DNA of 64,000 bases from Sphingobacterium multivorum (GTDB lineage: Bacteria; Bacteroidota; Bacteroidia; Sphingobacteriales; Sphingobacteriaceae). Below the pieces are notes generated by a model. The model worked only from the letters and a program-made list of their open reading frames with translations, had not been told where the DNA came from and did not search any database. A program made the translations under genes and the position numbers. The stretch covers positions 3,100,001 to 3,164,000 of the forward strand of contig NZ_CP154261.1 in NCBI RefSeq assembly GCF_039511225.1. Reading direction: 5' to 3'. Of the stretch, positions 8,553-15,749 are shown in pieces (position 1 is the first letter of the stretch; each line of letters begins with the position of its first letter).

Positions 8553-9131
8553 CTATCTTTTGCCAGGCAGATAGATCTGAAAACCCAAACCTACCCCCAA
8601 TCCACTCGCTCCACTACCCGTATTGATATTGGCTTTACTGTAGTTATAACCGAAGGTGGCTTCCAAAGCCACTGTCCTGGTAATAAAGTGTGCATAACCC
8701 ACATTCGCTCCTACGGCCAGCGCAACATCCTTCCCTTTCGAGCTACCCGAAATCCCGATGTCTCCCTGCCCAAAGAATCTCCCTGTAGTTGAACCTGCAT
8801 TTGGGAAGTAATAGCGTACAAAAGGTGCGACCCCATATGTCCATTCATTATCAGCATCCTTTACCGTGGCCAAGCCTAAGTTGGCTTGCGCTCCGATGGC
8901 CAAACCATCCGAAACAAAATAGCCCGCTCTCGGTTGAAGTGCAATGTTAAACGATTTTGCTTCAAAGCTGTAGCCTAGATTACCGATCGATCCACCGACC
9001 ATCCAGTTTCCTTGCTTTATAGGTTCGATGCCTACCTCCGATGACATCTGTGGCGTGGTCTCAATTTTCTGCGCATGGGCCTGATACCCAATACCTGCTG
9101 TTATTAATAAAAGAAGTGTCGATTTTTTCAT
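8553..9131 (-). CDS. Outer-membrane beta-barrel protein (porin-like family)
   Basis: A 192-residue secreted protein. The N-terminus is a clear Sec signal peptide (two Lys, hydrophobic LLLLITAGIG, cleavage expected after QAHA at residue 20). The remainder is made of alternating short hydrophobic strands separated by Gly/Asn/Ser turns (for example NIALQPRAGYFVSDGLAIGAQANLG, GVAPFVRYYF, GANVGYAHF, LEATFGYNYSKA) and ends with LGVGLGFQIYLP, which is the pattern of an eight-stranded outer-membrane barrel of the OmpX/OmpA type found in many Bacteroidota paralogues. A channel or adhesion role is not determinable. The gene is monocistronic with its own terminator. It is read away from the acidic small protein gene on its right. 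Confidence 0.82.
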   Translation of the reverse strand: MKKSTLLLLITAGIGYQAHAQKIETTPQMSSEVGIEPIKQGNWMVGGSIGNLGYSFEAKSFNIALQPRAGYFVSDGLAIGAQANLGLATVKDADNEWTYGVAPFVRYYFPNAGSTTGRFFGQGDIGISGSSKGKDVALAVGANVGYAHFITRTVALEATFGYNYSKANINTGSGASGLGVGLGFQIYLPGKR

Positions 9132-9272
9132 ATATATGTATGTTCTAAATTACTATAATTTAATAACAAGGTCGATAAATGAAAAGTTTTAAATTTATCA
9201 TTAAAATATAGGTGTCACCTTTAATAAAAAAAAACAACCATTCAGTTTTAATTACTGTTCTCTATTAAAAAG

Positions 9273-9623
9273 ATGATGAATACAGCAATTCAATTTGGTG
9301 ATTCTATTTCACATTCATATTGGAGAAACTCCATGTACATGAACGAAATAGACCCTTTAGACAACGATCCAAGTACCGACGATGGCACTTCTGTACGTCA
9401 GCAGCCTCAAGTCCCTTCACAAGAAGATGTAACCCCTGATCTGTACTATCCTGAAAATGCAGAGGGGCCAGATCCAAGTGAAGAAGAACAACGCGATCGT
9501 AGTAATAAAGAAAAGATTAATACGGAAGAGGATCAACATAAAGAGCAACCGGACCATTCGGAAGAAAATATTTATGATGCTGATCCGGATCAAAAGAAAG
9601 AGCAAAAAAACTCCCTTAATTAA
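9273..9623 (+). CDS. Small acidic low-complexity protein
   Basis: A 116-residue protein, strongly acidic and hydrophilic, with many Asp, Glu, Gln, Pro and Ser residues and no membrane segment, so largely disordered. No family is recognised. After an N-terminal SYWRNSMYMNEIDP segment come repeated DP-containing motifs (DPLDNDPS, GPDPSEEE, DADPDQ). A second small acidic protein at 18032 has a similar arrangement (WYRKGLFGQHTIPDPND, then DP and EE repeats, and the shared tetrapeptide DGTS), so the two may be distant paralogues. The last three codons and the stop lie inside a perfect palindromic terminator. The start could also be the second Met at 9276 or the internal one at 9339. Confidence 0.6.
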   Translation: MMNTAIQFGDSISHSYWRNSMYMNEIDPLDNDPSTDDGTSVRQQPQVPSQEDVTPDLYYPENAEGPDPSEEEQRDRSNKEKINTEEDQHKEQPDHSEENIYDADPDQKKEQKNSLN

Positions 9624-9635
9624 GGGAGTTTTTTT
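9604..9635. terminator. Perfect 32-bp bidirectional terminator containing a stop codon
   Basis: The interval is a perfect 32-bp palindrome: seven A, then a GC-containing 18-bp self-complementary core centred on TTAATTAA, then seven T. It serves the rightward acidic gene, whose TAA (9621-9623) lies in the right arm, and with its second T-run also the leftward lipoprotein gene that ends at 9666. Hairpin loops need at least three bases, so the effective stem is about 14 bp. Confidence 0.9.
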
Positions 9636-9665
9636 ATCAGATATATTGATAGGTCGACGAAATGG

Positions 9666-9917
9666 TTACGGTTTTGATTTACTATTATTGATACTGTCTT
9701 TCCTAAGTGTGTCTGCTAAACTCGTATCTTTCTGCATGGTCATTTTTTGCTGTTCGCTTAAATTATAGCGGGTTTCGTCGGCATCAGTAGGTGCAATGTT
9801 ATCTGACTGACCGCTTCCTTCAGTTTGATTTTTGGTCGAGTTTTGGCACGAAAAGGATAGTGCAGCGCAACATAATAATGTTCCTAAAGTTAAGGTGAAT
9901 CTTTTGCTCTTTTTCAT
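9666..9917 (-). CDS. Small lipoprotein of unknown function
   Basis: An 83-residue precursor with a lipoprotein signal peptide: basic KKSKR, hydrophobic stretch, and a lipobox ending at Cys24 (LSFSC). The mature part is about 60 residues, hydrophilic, Ser/Thr/Asp/Lys rich and with no recognisable domain; it contains YNLSEQQKMTMQKD. It is expected to be lipid-anchored, exposed in the periplasm or on the surface. It is convergent with the acidic protein gene and shares the palindromic terminator. Confidence 0.65.
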   Translation of the reverse strand: MKKSKRFTLTLGTLLCCAALSFSCQNSTKNQTEGSGQSDNIAPTDADETRYNLSEQQKMTMQKDTSLADTLRKDSINNSKSKP

Positions 9918-10314
9918 AGTCTATTTTATTTTGCGTTAATCTTTTTCGATAAGAACCACATTCAAAGCTTATTAGTTCAATAAAAGCTGATAAAAACAAG
10001 AAATTTAAAACTTGCTTGAAAAAATGGACACTGGCATAAATCATTAAAACAGGTAATACCCGTAATAAAGACATTTTTTTTAGGAACAAATACCCAATTA
10101 AAAAAAACTATTCATGGCAGTAAATTTTATTGCGACACGTTTAATCCTGCTTTTTTGTAGTGTTTCTACTACAAAATCAACGATACGCAGCGTTACGTAT
10201 TTTTCCCATATACCTGTTTAAACAAGGTTTGGATGACCTCTAAATCGCAAAACTAGCACTTTAATTGTACCTCTGTTTATCGAATACACATCAATCAATT
10301 TAACAAAAGGTATT
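9918..10314. other. Intergenic region upstream of first sigma factor
   Basis: About 400 bp without a convincing gene. It contains an inverted repeat TTTTGTAGT (10153-10161) / ACTACAAAA (10168-10176) with a 6-nt loop, a smaller dyad around ATACG...CGTAT at 10183-10200, and, near the gene, the conserved element at 10253-10269 described separately. The leftward lipoprotein gene must also have its promoter here. Confidence 0.5.
10253..10269 (+). promoter_or_regulatory. Conserved element before sigma factor gene 1
   Basis: CTAGCACTTTAATTGTA, 45 bp before the ATG at 10315. The second sigma factor gene carries the same 17-mer with a single C/T difference at 23153-23169, 37 bp before its ATG. Sixteen of seventeen matches at equivalent positions is far beyond chance for two intergenic regions of this size. 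It is either a promoter (possibly recognised by these sigma factors themselves) or an activator site. It does not resemble the TTTG/TAnnTTTG housekeeping promoter. Confidence 0.6.
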
Positions 10315-10815
10315 ATGAACAATTCCAATTTAAATTTGTTAGTCGAAGAAAAAAGAAGTCTTTTGAAACATTTCGCGGGAAAATTCACCAATGATCCTGA
10401 TGAAAAAGAGGATTTGATTCAAGAAACACTTATCCGCGCATTAAAATCGATCGATGATTTTATCCGTCACCCCAAGTTAATGTCTTGGCTTTACGTTATT
10501 ATGAAAAATGTATACATCAATCAATACCGCAAAGCGAAGCGTACGAATGATATCCACGAAACCTACATCGGTCTGGAAAGTACCAATACAATAGAAACAA
10601 ATAAAAGTGACAACAAATTCATCGCGGATGATATTGAAAAAGCGATGTGCAGTTTGTCGGAAGAAAATTATCAAGTGTTTCAATTATTTCTCGAAGGATA
10701 TAAATATCATGAGATAGCCTCTTATTTTGATATGCCCGAAGGCACTATAAAAACCAGGATCCACATGACAAGAAAGAAACTTCAAAAGCAACTTAAAATT
10801 TACAGGCTCAAATAA
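10315..10815 (+). CDS. RNA polymerase sigma factor, ECF type (copy 1)
   Basis: A 166-residue sigma-70-family factor with region 2 (about 10-85, including DPDEKEDLIQETLIRAL for core binding and SWLYVIMKNVYINQYRK for -10 recognition) and region 4 (about 108-162, with YHEIASYFDMPEGTIKTRIHM as the helix-turn-helix for -35 recognition). No region 1 or 3, hence ECF type. It is very like the factor at 23207: nearly identical in FTNDPDE, HPKLMSWLY, IMKN-YINQY and PEGT-KTRIHM-RK-LQKQLKIY. No classic membrane anti-sigma gene is adjacent, which argues for control by transcription, partner switching or a remote regulator. The shared upstream element suggests both genes respond to one signal or to each other. 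Confidence 0.93.
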   Translation: MNNSNLNLLVEEKRSLLKHFAGKFTNDPDEKEDLIQETLIRALKSIDDFIRHPKLMSWLYVIMKNVYINQYRKAKRTNDIHETYIGLESTNTIETNKSDNKFIADDIEKAMCSLSEENYQVFQLFLEGYKYHEIASYFDMPEGTIKTRIHMTRKKLQKQLKIYRLK

Positions 10816-10894
10816 AAAACAAAAAGGTGGTTCTAGGGTTATCTATCTAGAAGCAGCTAACCGACATCACAACAATTCGTTAAATGGTAAACAT

Positions 10895-11083
10895 ATGAAA
10901 TCAGGAGTTAAAATAAAGAATCAGCAAGCTATGGTCATTGCGCTAATTATCTGCGGCGGTCCGATAGGAAAAGGAAATAGCAAAACCATTGTTCAACCAG
11001 AAGTTTCGGAATCAGTAGACAAGAAACAGATTAAGGTCGATACGGAAAAAGCTAAAAAAACTTCTTATTTGAATAAAAAATAA
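10895..11083 (+). CDS. Possible small protein downstream of sigma factor
   Basis: A 62-residue frame starting 79 bp after the sigma factor stop and ending just before a terminator, so probably transcribed with it. It has a short hydrophobic segment (AMVIALIICGG) near the N-terminus preceded by KIKNQQ, followed by a Lys-rich hydrophilic tail. The segment is too short for a convincing membrane helix, and it could be an atypical signal peptide. No family recognised and no clear ribosome binding site, so coding status is uncertain. Confidence 0.4.
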   Translation: MKSGVKIKNQQAMVIALIICGGPIGKGNSKTIVQPEVSESVDKKQIKVDTEKAKKTSYLNKK

Positions 11084-11100
11084 AGATAGCAATTACCGTC

Positions 11101-11139
11101 AAACGGCTGCTTTAGCAATCTAAAGCGGTCGTTTTTTTT
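11101..11139 (+). terminator. Intrinsic terminator of sigma factor unit
   Basis: A stem of AACGGCTGCTTTAG with CTAAAGCGGTCGTT (two G-T mismatching positions), a 4-nt CAAT loop, and eight T. It lies 18 bp after the small frame. Confidence 0.88.
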
Positions 11140-11297
11140 GCGTTTCGCTCTATCTTTCGTGCAACAATCTACTGATGGTACGCTGTATAAAATCGCCTTC
11201 ATGGATGAAATTATACCTATCCTGTTCTTTCACAAAACTGCAGGGCTACTTGAGGCGTTCTTAAGTGAAAAATAGAAATTCACAAAGCCGACATTAA

Positions 11298-11771
11298 ATG
11301 GAAAACAATACGGTAAATGATCGTACATTAATCAGCGACCTTATACAGATCAACAACGATCGGATTGCAGGCTATCAAAAAGCTGTAGAAATAGCCACAC
11401 GCCTCCATCTTGAACATTTAAATAACACCTTTGTTGAGTTTATGAACCAATCCGAGGTATTTATTGAAGAATTAAAACTCTACCTAGCTCCGCGGGAGGA
11501 AGACTCAATCGGAGGAACGATGATCAGTGGCAAGCTATTCAGAATTTGGATGGAGATAAAATCCGCCATTTCAGGAAATGATGAAAGGAGTTTACTATGC
11601 AGCTGTGAGCAAGGTGAAGATGCCTTTACACATACCTATAAGGATGTTGTTGACCATGAAGGCTGGGAAATCAGCCATGATCTGCTCCTGCTCATCGAAA
11701 AACAACTTGGTATACAGCTCGAAGCTCACGAATATATTAAAACGTTACGAGACAAGGCCACAACGTCTTAA
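11298..11771 (+). CDS. DUF2383 / PA2169-family four-helix-bundle protein
   Basis: A 157-residue all-helical cytoplasmic protein. The pattern LISDLIQINNDRIAGYQKA...HLEHLNNTFVEFMNQSEVFIEELK, then a linker with GGT, then a second helical hairpin ending in LLLIEKQLGIQLEAHEYIKTLRD is typical of the DUF2383 (PA2169) family, ferritin-like in shape but without an obvious di-iron ExxH set. Family members are often found in stress-response neighbourhoods of soil bacteria; their biochemical role is not known. The topoisomerase gene begins 36 bp after the stop, same strand, suggesting co-transcription. Confidence 0.8.
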   Translation: MENNTVNDRTLISDLIQINNDRIAGYQKAVEIATRLHLEHLNNTFVEFMNQSEVFIEELKLYLAPREEDSIGGTMISGKLFRIWMEIKSAISGNDERSLLCSCEQGEDAFTHTYKDVVDHEGWEISHDLLLLIEKQLGIQLEAHEYIKTLRDKATTS

Positions 11772-11807
11772 CCTATTATCAACATATTTTACAAGGGAAA
11801 ATGCACT

Positions 11808-12767
11808 ATGAAAGCAAGAACGGGGTATACAAGAAGAAAAGTAGGTAAGTCTTTTAAATATTTCGACGCTTCGGAAAAGGAAGTGTCCGATAAAAAGGTT
11901 TTAGAGCGGATCGCAAAACTCGTTATTCCACCAAATTGGACAGATGTTTGGATCGCTAAAACCTCAAAAAGCGATTTACAGGCTTTTGGCTTCGACCAAA
12001 AAGGACGCAAACAATATATCTATCATTCCAAATTTGTCGGCCAACGGCAAGCTGCAAAGTTTAGTAATATCCTCTATATGGGTAAATACTTACAAGAGTT
12101 GAGAAACATCAGTTCCAAACACCTCAAACACGAATTTTGGGACATGGATAAACTTTGTGCAGTTGCTTTTAAAATAATGGACAGTACATTGATTCGTATT
12201 GGCAATAAGCGTTATACACTGACAAATAAATCGTATGGGCTGAGTACTTTGGAAAAAAGACACGTCAGCATTGAAGGCAATCGGATATCGCTAGCCTATA
12301 AAGGTAAAAAGGGGGTTTTCCAGCAGAAATCCTGGACCAACAAACAACAAGCTAAACTTTTGGAAGAATTACTAAAAATGAAAGGCAAAAGGATATTCCA
12401 AATGGATAGTGCAAGTTGCGAAAGCACTTTCTGTGGCTCCGCTTTTAATCAGTATCTGCGGAAGAATTGTACGGGTGAGATCAGCTGCAAGAGTATTCGC
12501 ATTTGGGGAGCCAGTCGTGAAGCCTTTTATCAGCTTGCGCAAACAAAACAGGCGGAATCACTCAGTGCACGGAAAAGACAATTAAATAGCGTCATCAAGA
12601 AGGTTGCAGAGCAACTTGGTAATACGAAGTCTGTTTCGCAGACTTATTATATCCATCCGGCCATACAACAGGTATTTATGGAAGCAAAGTTCCCCTTTAT
12701 AAAAGATAAATTACCACTAGCGAAGCTTGAAGAGAGAGTATTCCGATTTTTACGTAAGCATGGCTAA
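11808..12767 (+). CDS. DNA topoisomerase IB (poxvirus-like)
   Basis: Relaxes supercoiled DNA through a 3'-phosphotyrosine intermediate. The protein (319 residues, normal for the bacterial family) shows the N-terminal domain segment KLVIPPNWTDVWI and GRKQYIYH, the catalytic-core segment RIGNKRYTLTNKSYGLSTL (first catalytic Arg), a SIRIWGAS segment corresponding to the second Arg motif (usually DFRTW), and LGNTKSVSQTYYIHP, which contains the nucleophilic Tyr, residue 281. The DFRTW motif is weakly preserved here (SIRIWG), an unusual variant. Downstream is a convergent oxidoreductase gene only 8 bp away. Bacterial topoisomerase IB genes are frequent in soil Bacteroidota and sit near Ku or trehalose genes in this window, fitting a DNA-maintenance and stress theme. 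Confidence 0.9.
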   Translation: MKARTGYTRRKVGKSFKYFDASEKEVSDKKVLERIAKLVIPPNWTDVWIAKTSKSDLQAFGFDQKGRKQYIYHSKFVGQRQAAKFSNILYMGKYLQELRNISSKHLKHEFWDMDKLCAVAFKIMDSTLIRIGNKRYTLTNKSYGLSTLEKRHVSIEGNRISLAYKGKKGVFQQKSWTNKQQAKLLEELLKMKGKRIFQMDSASCESTFCGSAFNQYLRKNCTGEISCKSIRIWGASREAFYQLAQTKQAESLSARKRQLNSVIKKVAEQLGNTKSVSQTYYIHPAIQQVFMEAKFPFIKDKLPLAKLEERVFRFLRKHG

Positions 12768-12775
12768 GCAGGAAA

Positions 12776-13981
12776 TTACCGGCCAAATCTAAACCATTCT
12801 TCCAATGGATGGTTTAGCTTATGAAGCCAGCTCGCAACCATATCCATTGCTGCAACAGAAAAGGTTATACCATTTCCGCCGAAGCCACATACAAAATATG
12901 AATTTTTAAACTTTCTATGTTCTCCGATATAAGGTAATCCATCTTTGGTCGTCCCAAATGTGCCTGCCCAAGTAAAATCAGTGCGGAAGGTTTTATCGAC
13001 AAAAATTTTATTAAATGACTGCGCTAACTTATGTGACTTCTTTGCAATGAGCTCATCTCGCTTGATGGGATCTCTAAAGGTCTCATCTTCTCCTCCAATC
13101 AGGAACCTATCGTCGTCTGTTGTTCGCATATACAAATAGGGCGTGGCCGTATTCCAGATGAGAAGGTCGCGATATAGCTGATTATGTTCTTTATCAGCTT
13201 CCGATACAATAGCAAATGTGCTTAGCAGGTCAACAAATTTTTCGGAAATGAGATTTGTTGTTTCGTATCCTGTACAATAGATAATCTTTTCCGCTTTGAT
13301 TTTAGCCCCTGTTGAAGTAATCGCTGAATTATAACCAGACTTATAAAACACTTTTTCCAACGCTGTTTTGTCAAAAATCGATAACCCTCGGTTAACATTA
13401 TATGCCAATAGTTCGTGTGTGAAACAAAAGGCGTCAATGCTTGCCCCTAGATCCGAAAGTATACCCCCATAAGCACCGCTCATTGCATAACGTTCCCTGA
13501 TATCCCGCTCCGTTAGCCACTTGATGTCGAAGCCAGCTTCTTGCCTTGCTTCGAACTCCACCTTTAGCCAAGCTATATCCTTTTTCTTTGCCGCATAGTA
13601 GAGTGACTGTTTGCTTCTAAAACCAGCTTTCGATCGGATTTTCTTGGCAAGTCTACCTAATTTATCAATAGCTTCTCCACAGGCTCGGTAGCTCGCAATT
13701 GCCCCCTGAATGCCGATTAATTCCTTTAATCTATATAAGGGAATATCAATCTCATATTGTAACATGGAAGTTGTTGCCGCCGAACTCCCATTCACAATTT
13801 CCCGCTTATCTATAAGAACACATTTCTTTCCATCAGCCATACATTGATGCGCAATCAAGGCTCCGGTGATCCCCCCTCCTACAATAAGTACATCACAGCT
13901 TATATCTTTTTGTAAGGAAGGATAGGTATTTAAGAGACCATTCTTCACCAACCAAAATGGCTCATTTGACTTTAAATCCAT
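12776..13981 (-). CDS. FAD-dependent oxidoreductase of the DAO (amino-acid oxidase) family
   Basis: A flavoprotein of 401 residues with the FAD-binding Rossmann motif GGGITG at residues 35-40 following the strand CDVLIVG, the ensuing acidic residue at the end of beta-2 (LIDKRE), and a late TWAGTFGTTKDGLPYIGEH...GFGGNGITFS segment characteristic of glycine/D-amino-acid oxidase relatives such as gamma-glutamylputrescine oxidase. The C-terminal Rieske domain found in some homologues is absent. The open frame extends upstream to 14056, but the Met at 13981 is preferred because the extra 25 residues are not family-like and reach towards the divergent Ku gene. Substrate unknown. It is convergent with topoisomerase IB. 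Confidence 0.85.
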   Translation of the reverse strand: MDLKSNEPFWLVKNGLLNTYPSLQKDISCDVLIVGGGITGALIAHQCMADGKKCVLIDKREIVNGSSAATTSMLQYEIDIPLYRLKELIGIQGAIASYRACGEAIDKLGRLAKKIRSKAGFRSKQSLYYAAKKKDIAWLKVEFEARQEAGFDIKWLTERDIRERYAMSGAYGGILSDLGASIDAFCFTHELLAYNVNRGLSIFDKTALEKVFYKSGYNSAITSTGAKIKAEKIIYCTGYETTNLISEKFVDLLSTFAIVSEADKEHNQLYRDLLIWNTATPYLYMRTTDDDRFLIGGEDETFRDPIKRDELIAKKSHKLAQSFNKIFVDKTFRTDFTWAGTFGTTKDGLPYIGEHRKFKNSYFVCGFGGNGITFSVAAMDMVASWLHKLNHPLEEWFRFGR

Positions 13982-14106
13982 GATAATAATAGCAGCTTTA
14001 CAGTATATAACCGATTCCTTTAGGAATAGTTTGCCAGCTATTTTATTAAATTTCAAACCATTCCTCCATAGCGAAGGTTATCGTATTAGCAATAAATGGA
14101 CAACAT

Positions 14107-14862
14107 ATGCGTGCAATTTGGACAGGGGCTATTGGTTTTGGCTTAGTTAATATTCCCATAAAATTATATAGTGCAACTGAAAATGCAAGTCTCGATTTGG
14201 ACATGCTTGATCGTAAAGATTTATCCAATATTAAATTCAAACGGGTAAATGAACAGACTGGTAAAGAGGTAAAGTGGGACAATATTGTTAAAGGATACTT
14301 TATGAAAGACCACTATGTAGTTTTGGAAGACGCCGATTTTGAAGATGCAAGTCCGGAGAAATCAAAACTTATCAATCTGCATGCATTTGTAAAACTGATG
14401 GATGTTGACAGTATTTATTTTGAAACACCTTATTACCTAGAGCCACAGAAGGGCGGTGAGAAAGCTTATCAGCTGCTTGTCAAAGCTTTAGAAAAAACAA
14501 AAATGGCGGGTTTAGGAGCATTTGTGATGCGAAATGTCGAACATCTAGCCCTTATAAAACCCTATCGTAATGCATTGGTATTGAATAAAATTCGCTATCA
14601 GCAGGAGATTAGGGGCTTGGACGACCTTAAATTGCCCACTACAATAAAAATTCAAAAGGTGGAAATGGACATGGCGACACAGCTGATTGAGCAGCACAGT
14701 AAGTCCTTTGATATTAGTAAATATAAAAATGAATACATGGACGAGCTCCTAAAAATTATCAAGCAAAAAGACAAGGGAAAACGCCCAACCATCCGAAAAA
14801 TGAAAGTTGAGCATACAAAAGCAGACGATCTCCTTGCCAAACTAAAAGCGAGCTTGGGTTAA
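14107..14862 (+). CDS. ku: Ku protein (non-homologous end joining)
   Basis: Bacterial Ku binds DNA ends as a homodimeric ring and recruits LigD. The 251-residue product starts with the invariant MRAIWTGAIGFGLVNIPIKLYSA, followed by the family segments YFETPYYLEPQ and LKLP near the end of the core, and a Lys-rich C-terminal tail (KQKDKGKRPTIRKMK). Length and start are typical. No ligD is present in this window, so its partner would be elsewhere. The gene is divergent from the flavoprotein and followed at 97 bp by a protein of unknown function on the same strand. Ku genes in soil bacteria are frequently induced by starvation or desiccation. Confidence 0.96.
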   Translation: MRAIWTGAIGFGLVNIPIKLYSATENASLDLDMLDRKDLSNIKFKRVNEQTGKEVKWDNIVKGYFMKDHYVVLEDADFEDASPEKSKLINLHAFVKLMDVDSIYFETPYYLEPQKGGEKAYQLLVKALEKTKMAGLGAFVMRNVEHLALIKPYRNALVLNKIRYQQEIRGLDDLKLPTTIKIQKVEMDMATQLIEQHSKSFDISKYKNEYMDELLKIIKQKDKGKRPTIRKMKVEHTKADDLLAKLKASLG

Positions 14863-14959
14863 GACGCACCGACATAAAAACCTAGGGGCTTAGCTACCTT
14901 CAAGGAAGCTAAAAAGCAGGAATAAGAAATCCAGTATTTTAAGCATAAATAGAAAAACG

Positions 14960-15586
14960 ATGAAAAATATCATACCGGAACAGAAAGAAGGGAAAAGACT
15001 TGATTGTTTTGAATCACTTGAATTTGCAAGTGAAGATATCGCTAACTTAGCATTTGAATTGGGCGTAGAGAACCTGAGAAAGGTCAACCATTGGTACACG
15101 TTAGCCCAATTACCCGCTACCACATTCCAATTGACAGGCGGTTATGGTACACCGATAGATCGCTTACTCGAATTACATGATTATATCAGACTGGATATCC
15201 CCGGACCGGGACTTCCAAGTAGCGGTGGTTATGACTGGGTACATGTCGTTAACCTCACGCTGGACAAAACCGATGATTATAAAGTTTTTGCCCTAACCTT
15301 AAAGCCTTGTCCCGATCCAAGCCATCCCGGCGATAAAAATACAGCTCATTTTTTCGAAGGAATTTCATCGTCAACTTTCCTGATCGAACAGCGTAGAAAC
15401 AGTATATTGTTTCAATATGCTGGCAGAAACGAGATCATAAACGTTGACAATGAAAATTTTAGCGATAATGTTCGGAACTATCTCGTCGGTTTGGCGGCGA
15501 AAATAGGAGCCTCCTATCCGCAGTGGAAATCATTAATCAAAGGAATGGCGAATGCTGTTGCCAAAGAATTTAATGCCCGTTTATAG
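14960..15586 (+). CDS. Conserved-looking protein of unknown function
   Basis: A 208-residue soluble protein without signal peptide or membrane helices. I do not recognise a family. The middle contains a Pro/Gly-rich stretch (LDIPGPGLPSSGGYDWVHVVNL) followed by beta-rich segments (KVFALTLKPCPDPSHPGD, SSTFLIEQRRNSILFQYAGRNE), then a helical C-terminus. Codon use and composition match the neighbours and there are no internal stops, so it is a real gene. The position just after Ku and before a sensor kinase suggests, but does not prove, a part in the same stress programme. Confidence 0.68.
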   Translation: MKNIIPEQKEGKRLDCFESLEFASEDIANLAFELGVENLRKVNHWYTLAQLPATTFQLTGGYGTPIDRLLELHDYIRLDIPGPGLPSSGGYDWVHVVNLTLDKTDDYKVFALTLKPCPDPSHPGDKNTAHFFEGISSSTFLIEQRRNSILFQYAGRNEIINVDNENFSDNVRNYLVGLAAKIGASYPQWKSLIKGMANAVAKEFNARL

Positions 15587-15706
15587 TATGTTGCATGTGA
15601 GAAATTGGTGTCATTTTTAATTCCAAAGTAAAAAGAAGCCAATAAGGCAATTTTATCTACTTTCCAACGTTCTAATATTAAAGATTCGATCTATGTTGTC
15701 GTAATT

Positions 15707-15722
15707 TTTTTTCGTATATTTA
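15707..15722 (+). promoter_or_regulatory. Probable promoter of the phytochrome-like kinase
   Basis: TTTTTTCGTATATTTA, 28 bp before the kinase ATG, ends in TATATTTA, one base off the TAnnTTTG -7 box. The identical 16-mer recurs at 24737-24752 upstream of the GH1 gene. In AT-rich DNA a shared 16-mer inside 64 kb is not decisive on its own; the shared promoter position is what makes it credible. Confidence 0.45.
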
Positions 15723-15749
15723 TGTGTACATTAGGAGTTTTGGGGTACT

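Noticed and set aside
9820..10089. Minus-strand 89-codon frame overlapping the lipoprotein start and the intergenic region
   Set aside because: It overlaps the 5' end of the lipoprotein gene in another frame, has no domain-like pattern or signal peptide that makes sense, and covers a region with dyads; it is most likely a shadow frame.
10894..11083. Anti-sigma factor for the first sigma factor
   Set aside because: The small frame after the sigma gene has only an 11-residue hydrophobic stretch and no zinc-binding or ASD motif, so it does not fit an anti-sigma factor.
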